Assembly: GCA_014156375.1 (NCBI GenBank)
Contig: RQJH01000003.1
Span: forward strand, 806,001-870,000
DNA from: Enterobacteriaceae bacterium 89
GTDB lineage: Bacteria; Pseudomonadota; Gammaproteobacteria; Enterobacterales; Enterobacteriaceae
Direction of reading: 5' to 3'
DNA: 64,000 nt
The position numbers and the translations under genes are program-made. Positions 33,545 through 43,400 of this stretch are shown in pieces. Every line of letters starts with the position of its first letter. Positions within the stretch are counted from its first letter, which is position 1. The notes under the pieces were generated by a model. That model was given only the letters and a program-made list of their open reading frames with translations, was not told where the DNA came from and ran no database searches.

Positions 33545-34691
33545 CAGAGTCCTTCTCGTTCAAAAAATCCAGTGCCTCAGGCACCGGTAAATTCTCAGGT
33601 TTTTTCGGTGCCGTACCGCCAGCCAGCCGCCAGCGTTTCAGCTGCCATACCCAGGCCAGCACTTCCGCCACGGCAGCATAAAGCGTACCGGGGATCTGCT
33701 GACCAATTTCAGCATGGCGATACAGTGCGCGAGCAAGCGGTGGGGCTTCCAGCATCGGAATTTTGTGCTCTTCACCCAGCTCACGGATGCGCAGCGCCAC
33801 CAGGCCAGCCCCTTTGGCAATGACTTTTGGCGCACTCATTTTGTTCTCTTCGTATTGCAGGGCGACCGAGAAGTGCGTCGGGTTGTTCACGATAACGTCC
33901 GCTTTGGGTACATCCGCCATCATGCGTCGGCGAGCGGCGGCACGCTGCATCTGGCGAATTTTTCCTTTGACGTGCGGATCACCTTCGCTCTGCTTGAATT
34001 CATCACGGATATCCTGGCGTGACATGCGCAGCTTTTTGATGTGGCTGTAAATCTGGAAGAAGACGTCAAAGCCCACCATCGGGATCACGCCCAGCGCCAC
34101 CAACAGCGCACATAGCCCGACCATATTCAGCGCGTTGCCCATGGCAGTCAGCGGCGATTCGCTGACCAGACGCATCATGTCTGGCCAGTGCAGCCAGACG
34201 AACAGCCCCGCAACGCAGCCCACCAGCACAGATTTTAAAATGGCCTTCAGCAGCTCTGCGGCGGTCTGCGCCGAAAACATCTTCGCAATGCCGGGCAGCG
34301 GATTGAGCTTCTCGAATTTAAAACCGAGGGATTTTGGGCTGAATACCAGGCCGCCGAGCAGCATCGGGCCGATAATCGCCACCGCCACCACGCCAACAAT
34401 TAGCGGCATCAGCGCCAGCATGGCCTGTTTGAGTAACAGGATGATTTGCCCAAGGATCAGGTTCGGGTCGTTAACGATGCTGTGATCGAAATGCAGACCG
34501 GATGACAGCAAGCTCGCCAGTCTGCGCGCCAGCGCTTCACCGCCCAACCACAGCACGCAAACGCCCACCAGCAAAATCAGCAGTGAAGTCAGCTCGCGCG
34601 ATCGCGGGATCTGCCCTTCCTCGCGGGCTTTTTCCAGCCGTTGGGGTGTGGGGGCTTCTGTTTTGTCTTCGTTATCGCTTTCGTCTGACAC
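33537..34691 (-). CDS. flhB: FlhB, flagellar export switch protein
   Basis: Export-gate component that switches substrate class from rod/hook to filament by self-cleavage. 384 residues: four membrane helices (about 30-210), then the cytoplasmic domain with the autocleavage motif NPTH (in VIVNNPTHFSVAL, about residue 270) and LARALYRHAEIGQQIP. First gene of flhBAE, transcribed away from the fimbrial operon that begins 406 nt to the right. In K-12 the next gene upstream is cheZ. Confidence 0.98.
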   Translation of the reverse strand: MSDESDNEDKTEAPTPQRLEKAREEGQIPRSRELTSLLILLVGVCVLWLGGEALARRLASLLSSGLHFDHSIVNDPNLILGQIILLLKQAMLALMPLIVGVVAVAIIGPMLLGGLVFSPKSLGFKFEKLNPLPGIAKMFSAQTAAELLKAILKSVLVGCVAGLFVWLHWPDMMRLVSESPLTAMGNALNMVGLCALLVALGVIPMVGFDVFFQIYSHIKKLRMSRQDIRDEFKQSEGDPHVKGKIRQMQRAAARRRMMADVPKADVIVNNPTHFSVALQYEENKMSAPKVIAKGAGLVALRIRELGEEHKIPMLEAPPLARALYRHAEIGQQIPGTLYAAVAEVLAWVWQLKRWRLAGGTAPKKPENLPVPEALDFLNEKDSDG

Positions 34692-35097
34692 AGCTGCCGC
34701 TCGCGGAGTTTCACTTAGTGGCTATGATGCCAGAGGCGTCTGGCGGCAATCGCTGGAATAGGCGGTAGAAAAGTCGCATTTCAGGCAATGGCCCATCACA
34801 CTATTTATTGTCCAGTTTCACCATTTTTGATGCTTGACTTACCCACTGCAACCAGAATTAATAATTATCACTGATATATTAATTCTGAGTTTTGAGAAAT
34901 ACCTCTACAAAATGATCAAGCAATGATCATTGCCTTATGAAAATTATAATTCGTATGAATTCCATAATACCTTTTACTGTAACGATTACGGCTAATCTGG
35001 TTTTAAAAACAACTTCACCTTATTTACATTCGGAGTATACTCTCGCTCCTGAAATGTTTTAAAGAACTTGAAAACTTAACCTCAAAAGGAGAATGAC
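34692..35097. other. AT-rich divergent region between flhB and the fimbrial operon
   Basis: 406 bases without a gene. It must hold the class II flagellar promoter of flhB (leftward) and the fimbrial promoter (rightward; a TATACT -10 candidate at 35035-35040 and AAGGAG just before ATG 35098). Composition turns strongly AT-rich from about 34800, unlike the flagellar backbone. It contains a 10-bp inverted repeat (34854-34886) and the 14-bp palindrome GCAATGATCATTGC (34920-34933). I did not find a fimS-like invertible element or recombinase gene. Confidence 0.6.
34854..34886. repeat. Inverted repeat upstream of fimbrial operon
   Basis: Perfect 10-base arms AGAATTAATA (34854-34863) and TATTAATTCT (34877-34886) with a 13-base spacer, about 210 nt upstream of the first fimbrial gene. 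No T-run follows, so an operator is more likely than a terminator. Function unknown. Confidence 0.6.
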
Positions 35098-35676
35098 ATG
35101 TATAGGAATACATATATTCTTGCCAGTCTGCTTTTCTGCTGCGTTAACTTTAAAGCACTGGCAGACGAAAATAATGCCGGCGTCATCCATTTTACCGGCG
35201 AAATCATTGAGCCCAGTTGTACTATCTCTGGCGATAACGGAACAGACAGTACGGTTAAACTTGGCACCTACCCAACGTCACTCTTTGCTCCGGGGACAGG
35301 AACAGAATCAGATTTAATTCCTTTTTCCATAACCCTTGATAATTGCCCGCTTCAGAGCGATGGTCTGGCCGCCATTCAGCTCACGTTTAACGGCTCAACG
35401 ACACTGACAGGCAGCACCTCCCTGCTGGATGTCAGCAAGATAACAACAGGGGGAACAACCGCCGCCACGGGGATTGGCATTGCCATCAGTCCGGCAGATG
35501 ATTCCACACAGTTGCTGGAACTCAATGGTTCAGAAGGACAGGTCTATATCGACCTTCCAACTAAATCCTCTGACAACATAGGCGCAGACTTTGTTGCCCG
35601 CTATAAGTCCTTTGCTCAAACGGTCACCGCCGGGCCAGCCGATGGCGATCTGACGGTGAATATTCTTTATCGATAA
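35098..35676 (+). CDS. Fimbrial major subunit (type 1-like pilin)
   Basis: 192 residues with a signal peptide (MYRNTYILASLLFCCVNFKALAD) and a pilin fold: the first conserved Cys in IIEPSCTISG, its partner in ITLDNCPLQ, and the C-terminal beta-strand ending with penultimate Tyr (TVNILYR), which chaperone and neighbouring subunit bind. The N-terminal donor strand GVIHFTGEIIEPSC is typical. First gene of a four-gene chaperone-usher operon, with AAGGAG before the ATG. Rich in Thr/Ser, and more AT-rich than the flanking flagellar genes. Confidence 0.88.
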   Translation: MYRNTYILASLLFCCVNFKALADENNAGVIHFTGEIIEPSCTISGDNGTDSTVKLGTYPTSLFAPGTGTESDLIPFSITLDNCPLQSDGLAAIQLTFNGSTTLTGSTSLLDVSKITTGGTTAATGIGIAISPADDSTQLLELNGSEGQVYIDLPTKSSDNIGADFVARYKSFAQTVTAGPADGDLTVNILYR

Positions 35677-35756
35677 AAAATAAAGCTATTGTAAATAGCG
35701 CATCATATCCATAACCAAACACCTATATGCCCGATAAATACACAGGCGGCCTGTCC

Positions 35757-36479
35757 ATGCGCAAAAAATGGCGTTCCAAAGGTATAATTAAAACAGTGCT
35801 TATACTCGTTGTCGTTAATATATATCTTAGCGCATCATCCAGTTTTGCATCGGGCATTCAGATTGGTCGAACCCGCATTATTTACGATGCCAGTAAAAAA
35901 GAGGTCAGCCTTCCACTGACCAATAAGGACAGCAACCTGCCGTGGCTGGTTCAGGCATGGACGGATACTGGCGCTAATCAAGCTCGCGGCCCGTTCATTA
36001 TTACCCCTCCGCTATTTCGGCTCGATCCACAAAAAGAGCAAAGCCTGCGCATTACCTGGTCAGGCGTCCCGCTGCCTGAAGACCGGGAGTCGCTTTTTTA
36101 CATGAATGTACGAACCATTCCCGCCATGGATAAAGATGCCGACCAGCAAAACGTCCTGCGGCTTATTTATAAAACCCGCCTGAAGCTCTTCTGGCGTCCG
36201 ACAGGGCTCAAGGGTACGCCAGTGGAAAACTGCCAGCACCTGCGTTTTACGCTTAGCGGCAACGTCCTGACTGTCCATAATGACGGAGACTATTACAGCG
36301 TTTTCGACACACTGAGTGTGGGGACGCAGGCCGTCAAAGGCATTGATTTCGTTGCCCCACACAATAGTCTGCAGCATCCGCTCACAGGCAGTAATCGGAA
36401 CAGTGCAGTGAAATGGCGCTGCATTTCCGACTACGGGAATGCCACACAACCCTTCTCTGGCCTTCTCGGCCAGAGCTAA
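35757..36479 (+). CDS. Periplasmic fimbrial chaperone
   Basis: PapD/FimC-type chaperone that folds pilins by donor-strand complementation and delivers them to the usher. 240 residues from ATG 35757 (MRKKWRSKG, then a hydrophobic signal ending SSSFAS); the frame's first ATG at 35727 lacks a ribosome site. Typical blocks: RTRIIYDASKKEVSLPLTN, PWLVQAWTD, FIITPPLFRLDPQKEQSLRI and LFYMNVRTIP, followed by LRLIYKTRLKLFWRP. Two Ig-like domains of the FGS subtype. Confidence 0.92.
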   Translation: MRKKWRSKGIIKTVLILVVVNIYLSASSSFASGIQIGRTRIIYDASKKEVSLPLTNKDSNLPWLVQAWTDTGANQARGPFIITPPLFRLDPQKEQSLRITWSGVPLPEDRESLFYMNVRTIPAMDKDADQQNVLRLIYKTRLKLFWRPTGLKGTPVENCQHLRFTLSGNVLTVHNDGDYYSVFDTLSVGTQAVKGIDFVAPHNSLQHPLTGSNRNSAVKWRCISDYGNATQPFSGLLGQS

Positions 36480-36487
36480 GCGCAGCG

Positions 36488-39010
36488 ATGGCAAAAGTAG
36501 CTATTTTCTACTGGAGAAAATATTGCCTGCCGCTGTACGGTGGGCTGGCGTTCATCGTCTCTTTCAATGCCACCAGCCGGGAATTTTACTTTGCCCCCTC
36601 CTCTCTGGAAATGAAGTCGGGTGAAGTCAATGACATCGATCTCTCCCTGTTTTCGAAACCTGATGCCCAGTTACCGGGAACGTACCGCAGCGTTGTGCTG
36701 ATCAACAAACAGAAAGTGGATGAGCTCGACGTTGCCTACATCAGCGATAAAAAGGGAAAACTACAGCCACAACTCACCCCGGCGTTATTACGAAAATGGG
36801 GAGTGCAGGTCGACAGCTACCCCCAACTTGCCTCATTGCCTTCAGACCATCCTCTGGCAAGTCCGCTGGGCGACTTTATCCCTGCCGCTAAGGCAGAGCT
36901 GGATTTTAATCAAATGACATTGCAGCTGAGCCTGCCGCAGGCGGCTGTCAACTCGCTGGTTCGCGGATACATTGACCCCTCGCGCTGGGACGATGGTGTT
37001 CCTGTTGCCTTCACCGATTACAGCCTGTCGGGTACCCAGCGTAACGGCAACGGCACCAATAACGACAGCCAATACGTCAATCTGCGAAACGGCATCAACC
37101 TTGGCGGCTGGCGCCTGCGAAACTTCTCCAACTGGAGCCATAACGAAGAAGGCAACAGTTGGCAAACAGTCAACAGCTGGCTGGAACATGATATTGATGT
37201 GCTGAAGTCCCAGTTTATCGCAGGTGAAAGCAGCACCCGCGCGGACATCTTTGACAGCGTGCAGTACAAAGGGGTATCGCTTGCCTCTGACGATAGCATG
37301 CTTCCCTACAGCCAGCGGGGATTCGCCCCAGTGATCCGCGGTATCGCTAACAGCAATGCGCAGGTTTCTGTGCGACAGAACGGGTATCTGATTTATCAGA
37401 TCAACGTCGCACCGGGGGCGTTTGAGATTAACGATCTCTATTCCAGCACCAACAGCGGCGATCTCGACATTACCATCAGGGAAGCCGACGGCAGTGAAAC
37501 GCACTTCACGCAGCCTTACTCCAGTCTCGCCGTTATGCAGCGTCCGGGCAGGCTACGCTATGAGGTTGTCGCCGGACGCTTTCGTCCCGATAACAGCGTT
37601 AAAGGTGATGATCCGCTTTTTAATCAGACGACCTTTATCTACGGGCTGAACAACAGATTCACGCTGTTTGGCGGCGTCATTGCGGCGGAAAATTATCTCT
37701 CCGGTAACGCCGGGATTGGTACGACGTTAGGCGAGATTGGCGCATTTTCTTCGGACTTGACCTGGGCTAAAAGCCATCCGGATTCCCGTGATGCCTCCAG
37801 CGGTGCCTCTCTGCGCCTGCTTTATAGCGGTAAAATCGACAGCACGGACACCAGCTTCACGCTGGCAGGCTACCGCTATTCTACCGAAGGGTATTACAGC
37901 TTCGCTGATACCAACCAGCACTACGATGACGATCGGTGGAGCACTCAATACAACAAGCGTAACCGCCTGCAGCTCAGCATCAGTCAGTCTGTGCTGGGCA
38001 ACAGTATTTACCTGAACGGCTATCAACAGGACTACTGGCACACCGGGAATAAAGAACGCAGCCTGTCAGCGGGAATAAATGGCTCTCTTGGCAGCATCAG
38101 TGCCCATCTCGCCTGGACCTACAGTAAGACCAGTGATAGCAACAGCGACAGTATGGTTTCTTTAGGCTTCAGCGTACCGCTCAGCCAGTGGTTACCAAAA
38201 AGTTGGGCCAGCTATAACGTCAGCCACTCTAAACAGGGCAATACCAGCCAGTCTGTGGCGCTGAACGGCACACTTCTTGAAGACGATCGATTAAGTTACT
38301 CGCTACAACAGAGCAGCAACAGCCAGGGCAATACCAGCAACTCCAGTCTTTACGGCAGCTATCACTCTTCTGTATCCAATCTCAGCGCAGGCTATTACTA
38401 CGCCTCAGATGGCTCCACGCAGTTAAGCTACGGTGCCAGCGGTGGTATTGTGGCACACCCACGCGGTGTCACACTGTCTCAGCCACTGGGTGACCAGTTT
38501 GCGATTGTGCACGCCAACGGTGCGCAGGGCGTACATTTTCAAAACCGCCGGGGGATCGCCACGGACCGTTTTGGCAACGCAGTTATCCCCTCTCTGACCG
38601 CATATCAGGAAAACACATTGCGTGTTGATACCACTTCGCTACCAGAAAACGTCGACACTGCAAATACAGCGCTCACGCTGATACCCAGTCATGGCGCCGC
38701 CGTCAGCGCCACCGTTCAGGCCCGAACTGGCTATCGGATGCTGGTAACCTTAACTCGTCAGAACGGCAAAAAAGTCCCGTTTGGCGCGATTGCCAGCGTC
38801 GATGGAACAGCGCAAAGCGGCATCGTTGATGACACAGGTACGCTGTATCTCGCAGGGATTGGCGATCGGGTACATCTGACAGTGCATTGGGGAGACGAGG
38901 CCGATCAGCAGTGTGGCGCCACGCTTCAGCCTTCCCTGCCTGCCGATAACCCAGCCGGGATACGTAAACAAGAGCTACAGTGCCTTCAGGAGATTCACCA
39001 TGAGAGTTAA
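36488..39010 (+). CDS. Fimbrial outer-membrane usher
   Basis: FimD/PapC-type pore that secretes and polymerises pilins. 840 residues from ATG 36488; the frame is open from 36413 but that start overlaps the chaperone by 67 nt. Order: N-terminal periplasmic domain (FYFAPSSLEMKSGEVNDIDLSLF), 24-strand barrel, plug region near FAPVIRGIANSNAQVSVRQNGYLIYQ, and C-terminal domains with a Cys pair (DQQCGATLQP...KQELQC). The signal segment (LPLYGGLAFIVSFNATS) is short. It starts 8 nt after the chaperone and overlaps the tip gene by 11 nt. Confidence 0.93.
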   Translation: MAKVAIFYWRKYCLPLYGGLAFIVSFNATSREFYFAPSSLEMKSGEVNDIDLSLFSKPDAQLPGTYRSVVLINKQKVDELDVAYISDKKGKLQPQLTPALLRKWGVQVDSYPQLASLPSDHPLASPLGDFIPAAKAELDFNQMTLQLSLPQAAVNSLVRGYIDPSRWDDGVPVAFTDYSLSGTQRNGNGTNNDSQYVNLRNGINLGGWRLRNFSNWSHNEEGNSWQTVNSWLEHDIDVLKSQFIAGESSTRADIFDSVQYKGVSLASDDSMLPYSQRGFAPVIRGIANSNAQVSVRQNGYLIYQINVAPGAFEINDLYSSTNSGDLDITIREADGSETHFTQPYSSLAVMQRPGRLRYEVVAGRFRPDNSVKGDDPLFNQTTFIYGLNNRFTLFGGVIAAENYLSGNAGIGTTLGEIGAFSSDLTWAKSHPDSRDASSGASLRLLYSGKIDSTDTSFTLAGYRYSTEGYYSFADTNQHYDDDRWSTQYNKRNRLQLSISQSVLGNSIYLNGYQQDYWHTGNKERSLSAGINGSLGSISAHLAWTYSKTSDSNSDSMVSLGFSVPLSQWLPKSWASYNVSHSKQGNTSQSVALNGTLLEDDRLSYSLQQSSNSQGNTSNSSLYGSYHSSVSNLSAGYYYASDGSTQLSYGASGGIVAHPRGVTLSQPLGDQFAIVHANGAQGVHFQNRRGIATDRFGNAVIPSLTAYQENTLRVDTTSLPENVDTANTALTLIPSHGAAVSATVQARTGYRMLVTLTRQNGKKVPFGAIASVDGTAQSGIVDDTGTLYLAGIGDRVHLTVHWGDEADQQCGATLQPSLPADNPAGIRKQELQCLQEIHHES

Positions 39011-40163
39011 AAATTGCCTGGCGCTCGTCGCTACAGGCATCACACTGCTGATATTTGCGGGTATCCCTGTTAGCGCGCAGGCGAGCATAACGGTATTGCA
39101 CAACTGTTTCAGCACCCAGGGAAACTACACGACGAACTACACGCAGTCTCTGGAACCAGCCGACAATACATCAGGAAAGAGTATTGATATCGCCGATCAC
39201 TTTATCGCCAGCGGTGCGCCACTGACCGCCAGCTGTGACTGTCCGGGTAACTTTTCCGCAACCAGCACGGTTTATGAACTTTCCGCGGCAGGCAGCCCTC
39301 TTGCCGCAGGGATCTCCGGCTTCGGCTACCTGACCGGAAACCTTGATGTTGATGTTTCAGGTTACAGCGACGCGATTGATTCACCCGACGGCAACGGTCT
39401 TTTCCCCCTGGCCATAGATAGCTATCCAACCACTCAGTCGGGGATGAAATCCAAGCTGGAATCAAAACTCCAGTCCTCCGAAGGGGAACAGGATGTGTGC
39501 AGCGATGCCAGCCGCCCAAAAAATGCAGCGTCTACCAAAAGACAATTTATATGGAACGTAATGGCGTTAACGTTCTATATCAAAAAGCCGATCCTCGGTG
39601 AGGAAGTTATTCCTTCCACGCTGGTGGTACAGAACTACGTTTGCCTCTACTTCGGCAGCGGTAGCTGTGACACGTCGAACCTTCAGCTGGTGTCTAATAT
39701 CTGGCTGAGCGGCTCTCTGACGGCACCGCTAAGCTGTACCATCAACGCGGGAAGCACCATTGAAGTCGATCTTGGCAATATCGTTAACAGTCAGTTCGTC
39801 AGCCCCGGTTTGCCACCATCAGGGTATACGCTGAAAAATGTCGATATCTCTTATCATTGCGACGATCCAGCCATCGGCAACAGCGACAAAATAAAGCTGA
39901 CGCTCAGCGCCGATCAGGGGGTAGCGCCGGGAAGTAGCGGGCTGATTGCCAAAATGCTCAACCGCGATGATATAGGGGTGAGAATGTACGGCGAGAATAA
40001 CGGGAATGTCTCGCTCGATGGCAGCGTGGCGTTACCCGTTAATATCGATGAGCAGGGAAATGGTGCCCTGCACTTCACCGCAGCACCAGTCAGTACCACC
40101 TCAAAACGCCCGGAGCCGGGTAAATTTGAGGGTAACGTGACGGTGAAAATGGATTTGCGATAA
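39000..40163 (+). CDS. Fimbrial tip adhesin
   Basis: 387 residues from ATG 39000 (MRVKNCLALVATG) with a signal peptide ending near SAQAS. Two domains: an N-terminal part (about 30-250) with several cysteines (LHNCFSTQG, ASCDCPGN, EQDVCSD, YVCLYFGSGSCD), probably the receptor-binding domain, and a C-terminal pilin domain (LSCTINAGSTIEVDLGNIVNSQF onward) for attachment to the fibre. Last gene of the operon. Ligand cannot be deduced. The N-terminal domain resembles no adhesin I recognise well enough to name. Confidence 0.82.
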   Translation: MRVKNCLALVATGITLLIFAGIPVSAQASITVLHNCFSTQGNYTTNYTQSLEPADNTSGKSIDIADHFIASGAPLTASCDCPGNFSATSTVYELSAAGSPLAAGISGFGYLTGNLDVDVSGYSDAIDSPDGNGLFPLAIDSYPTTQSGMKSKLESKLQSSEGEQDVCSDASRPKNAASTKRQFIWNVMALTFYIKKPILGEEVIPSTLVVQNYVCLYFGSGSCDTSNLQLVSNIWLSGSLTAPLSCTINAGSTIEVDLGNIVNSQFVSPGLPPSGYTLKNVDISYHCDDPAIGNSDKIKLTLSADQGVAPGSSGLIAKMLNRDDIGVRMYGENNGNVSLDGSVALPVNIDEQGNGALHFTAAPVSTTSKRPEPGKFEGNVTVKMDLR

Positions 40164-40172
40164 GCAGATATT

Positions 40173-40258
40173 GCCCGGTTGCGGCTTCGCCTTACCGGAC
40201 CTACAAAATACAAAACGGATTGTTTCGTAGGTCCGGTAAGCGTTAGCGCCACCGGGCA
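40173..40258. repeat. REP/BIME between fimbrial operon and cheZ
   Basis: Inverted REP-like units GCCCGGTTGCGGCTTCGCC and TTAGCGCCACCGGGC, each flanked by TTACCGGACCTAC / GTAGGTCCGGTAA. It fills the gap between the convergent tip-adhesin and cheZ genes. Confidence 0.85.
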
Positions 40259-40264
40259 GAATAC

Positions 40265-40909
40265 TCAGAAGCCGAGACTATCCAACAAATCGTCGACCTG
40301 ATCCTGGCTTGCCACCACGCCCGCTTTGCTGGTGTCCATCTGCGGGCCATTGAGCAGGCTTTCGTTTTCACGCTTCTGGCGCGTACCCTGATCCGGCATG
40401 TTTTCCAGAAGCACCATCAGCAGCTGGCGTTCAATCTCCTGGATAACGTCCATCATCCGCTTGATCACCTGCCCGGTCAGATCCTGGAAGTCCTGCGCCA
40501 TCATGATTTCCAGCAGCTGGGCGTTGGTGAAGCTGGTGTGTTTTGGTACGTCCGCCAGGTAGCTGCGTGTATCAGTGACCAACTCACGGGCATCGCTTAA
40601 CTCAATCGGATCCTCAAACCAGGCGTCCCAGCGGCCTGAAAGGGCTTTCGCCTCTTTCTCCATCTGGTTCTGATGCGGCTGCGACAGCTCCACGCAGTTC
40701 AGCGCACGCTCTGCCGCCTGGGCGGTCATCTGCACCACATAGTCCAGACGGTCGCGGGCATCCGGAATGGCTTCTGCCGCTTCGGCAATCGCCTGGTCGA
40801 GACCCAGTTCGCGCAGGCTGTCGCGCAGCATGCGGGTCAGGCTGCCGATGCGGGCGATAATGTCTGCCGCTGAGTGATCGTCAGCGGGTTTTATGGGGGA
40901 ATGCGTCAT
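40265..40909 (-). CDS. cheZ: CheZ, CheY-P phosphatase
   Basis: Dephosphorylates CheY-P to end the tumble signal; works at receptor clusters through CheA-short. 214 residues from ATG 40909, the E. coli length; GAGG is 8 nt before it. Two earlier in-frame ATGs exist (40930, 40915) but the first overlaps cheY. Long four-helix hairpin with the catalytic Gln in [17 protein letters not shown] and the CheY-binding C-terminal helix [16 protein letters not shown]. Last gene of tar-tap-cheRBYZ. Confidence 0.97.
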   Translation of the reverse strand: MTHSPIKPADDHSAADIIARIGSLTRMLRDSLRELGLDQAIAEAAEAIPDARDRLDYVVQMTAQAAERALNCVELSQPHQNQMEKEAKALSGRWDAWFEDPIELSDARELVTDTRSYLADVPKHTSFTNAQLLEIMMAQDFQDLTGQVIKRMMDVIQEIERQLLMVLLENMPDQGTRQKRENESLLNGPQMDTSKAGVVASQDQVDDLLDSLGF

Positions 40910-40919
40910 CGTCATCACC

Positions 40920-41324
<405 letters not shown>

Positions 41325-42374
41325 TTAAATACGTATTGCCTGTCCGGCACTGATTTTTGCCAGCATCTGCTGACTTACCTGGCTGAGATCGACCACTTCG
41401 CTGACGCCACCCATATTGATGGCCTCACGCGGCATGCCGAACACCACACAACTGGCTTCATTCTGGGCAATGGTCCAGGCACCGGCCTGGTGCATAGCCA
41501 GCATTCCTGCCGCGCCGTCATTGCCCATGCCGGTGAGGATCACCCCCACCGCATTCCGTCCGGCGTTTTTGGCCACCGAATGGAACAGCACATCCACCGA
41601 CGGCCGGTGGCGATTCACCGGCGGTCCGTCATGAATTTTGATCTGGTAGTTGGCGCCGCTGCGCGCCAGCTCCATATGTTTATCGCCCGGCGCGATATAA
41701 GCGTGCCCCGGCAGCACGCGCTCGCCGTCTTCGGCTTCCTTCACTGCAATCTGGCACAGCTTGTTCAGGCGCTCGGCAAAGGAGCGAGTGAAGCCCGGCG
41801 GCATGTGCTGAGTGATCAGAATAGCCGGACTGGTCAGCGGCAATGGCTGGAGAACATGACGAATTGCCTCTGTTCCTCCGGTTGACGCGCCAATCACCAG
41901 CAGCTTTTCCGAACTAAGCATCGGCCCGGCCTTCAGCGTGACTGGCGCGGCCAGCGGTTTATGCGCGCTGAGCTGCGCCCTGGAAGCGGCGCGAACTTTG
42001 TCGGCAATCATTTCGCTGTAGGCCAGCATCCCTTCGCGGATCCCGAGCTGCGGCTTGGTGACAAAATCCACCGCCCCCAACTCCAGCGCCCGCAGCGTGA
42101 CCTCTGAGCCTTTCCCGGTCAGCGACGACACCATCACCACCGGCATCGGACGCAGGCGCATCAGCTTTTCCAGGAAGTCGAGGCCGTCCATGCGCGGCAT
42201 TTCGACGTCCAGCGTCAGCACGTCCGGGTTATATTTTTTGATCAGATCGCGGGCCACCAGTGGATCCGGCGCGGTGGCGACCATCTCCATATCGCTGTGG
42301 CTGTTGATAATTTCCGTCATGATCTGACGCATCAGAGCCGAATCATCTACCGACAACACCCTGATTTTACTCAT
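41325..42374 (-). CDS. cheB: CheB, receptor methylesterase/deamidase
   Basis: Removes methyl groups from, and deamidates, chemoreceptors during adaptation. 349 residues: N-terminal receiver domain with Asp10-Asp11 and Asp56, a linker, then the esterase domain with nucleophile Ser in [16 protein letters not shown], and [10 protein letters not shown]. Overlaps cheR by 4 nt. Confidence 0.98.
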   Translation of the reverse strand: MSKIRVLSVDDSALMRQIMTEIINSHSDMEMVATAPDPLVARDLIKKYNPDVLTLDVEMPRMDGLDFLEKLMRLRPMPVVMVSSLTGKGSEVTLRALELGAVDFVTKPQLGIREGMLAYSEMIADKVRAASRAQLSAHKPLAAPVTLKAGPMLSSEKLLVIGASTGGTEAIRHVLQPLPLTSPAILITQHMPPGFTRSFAERLNKLCQIAVKEAEDGERVLPGHAYIAPGDKHMELARSGANYQIKIHDGPPVNRHRPSVDVLFHSVAKNAGRNAVGVILTGMGNDGAAGMLAMHQAGAWTIAQNEASCVVFGMPREAINMGGVSEVVDLSQVSQQMLAKISAGQAIRI

Positions 42375-43237
42375 GCTTTATCCTTACTCAGCGCATACAC
42401 CGTCTGCCCTCGCAGACTGAACTCACGCACCAGATTGCTGAAGTTCTCCGAGTGCCCGGCAAACAGTAAACCGTCGGGCTTAAGCAGGGGAACGAAGCGG
42501 CGCAAAATGTCCTGCTGTGTTGTTTTATCGAAATAAATCATTACGTTGCGACAGAAGATGGCATCAAACGGCCCTGCCACGTTGTACTGGCGCTCCAGCA
42601 AATTCACCGGAGCGAAATCCACATAGTTCGCCAGCTCCTGACGCACGCGCACCAGCCCTTCGTGCGGCCCGGTCCCGCGCATGAAATAGTGTTGCAGCTG
42701 CTGCTGAGACAGCGTTTTCAGCTCATCCTGGCGATAGACGCCGTTCTGCGCTTTGTTCAGCACCTCGGTATCAATATCGCTGGCAAACACTTTCCAGCGG
42801 CCCGGCGCCATGCCCAACGTATCGGCGAGCGTAATCGCAATCGAATACGGCTCTTCCCCCGTCGAGGCGGCCGCGCTCCAGACGCGGTATTCGCCGTGAC
42901 GTCGCCGGGCGTGTTCTGCCAGGGTCGGAAAATGGTGCGCCTCACGGAAAAACGCCGTCAGGTTAGTGGTCAGCGAGTTAATAAACGCCTGCCACTCGGC
43001 GTTGTCCTGATTAGCCTCCAGCATCGCCAGATAGCGACCAAAATCATCCAGACCGAGCTGGCGCAGACGGCGCACCAGACGGTTGTAAACCATATCGCGT
43101 TTGTGATCGGCCAGCACAATACCTGCGCGCTGGTAAATCAGCTGACATATCCGCCGGAACTGCGCGTCGGACAGCGCCAGGCGCTGGGTCATCTGCGTTA
43201 ATAATGACGATTGCCCGTTGGGCAGTGTTGCTGTCAT
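42371..43237 (-). CDS. cheR: CheR, receptor methyltransferase
   Basis: SAM-dependent methylation of receptor glutamates. 288 residues (286 in K-12): N-terminal helical domain that binds the receptor methylation region, then the methyltransferase core with [17 protein letters not shown] and [11 protein letters not shown]. CheR docks on the NWETF tail of Tar, which is present in this window. A BIME separates it from tap. Confidence 0.98.
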   Translation of the reverse strand: MTATLPNGQSSLLTQMTQRLALSDAQFRRICQLIYQRAGIVLADHKRDMVYNRLVRRLRQLGLDDFGRYLAMLEANQDNAEWQAFINSLTTNLTAFFREAHHFPTLAEHARRRHGEYRVWSAAASTGEEPYSIAITLADTLGMAPGRWKVFASDIDTEVLNKAQNGVYRQDELKTLSQQQLQHYFMRGTGPHEGLVRVRQELANYVDFAPVNLLERQYNVAGPFDAIFCRNVMIYFDKTTQQDILRRFVPLLKPDGLLFAGHSENFSNLVREFSLRGQTVYALSKDKA

Positions 43238-43309
43238 AGCGCCTTCTTACATCTGGTCAGGAAATCACAGGGAGCGCCGCTGACAGTGAGACTGATAACA
43301 AACCAGTTT

Positions 43310-43395
43310 GCCTGATGGCGCTGCGCTTATCAGACCTACAAAAGCAACAAACGACGTTGGTCCCATAGGTCCGGCAAGCCTCGCGCCGCCGGGCA
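43310..43395. repeat. REP/BIME between cheR and tap
   Basis: Inverted REP-like units GCCTGATGGCGCTGCGC and CGCGCCGCCGGGC with internal CCTAC / GTAGG-type elements, inside the tar-tap-cheRBYZ operon, where it could modulate mRNA stability between receptor and adaptation genes. Confidence 0.8.
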
Positions 43396-43400
43396 TCGAC

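Noticed and set aside
34692-35097. Phase-variable (fimS-type) invertible promoter for the fimbrial operon
   Set aside because: No matching inverted repeats of the fimS kind flanking a promoter and no recombinase gene nearby; the 10-base repeat encloses only 13 bases.
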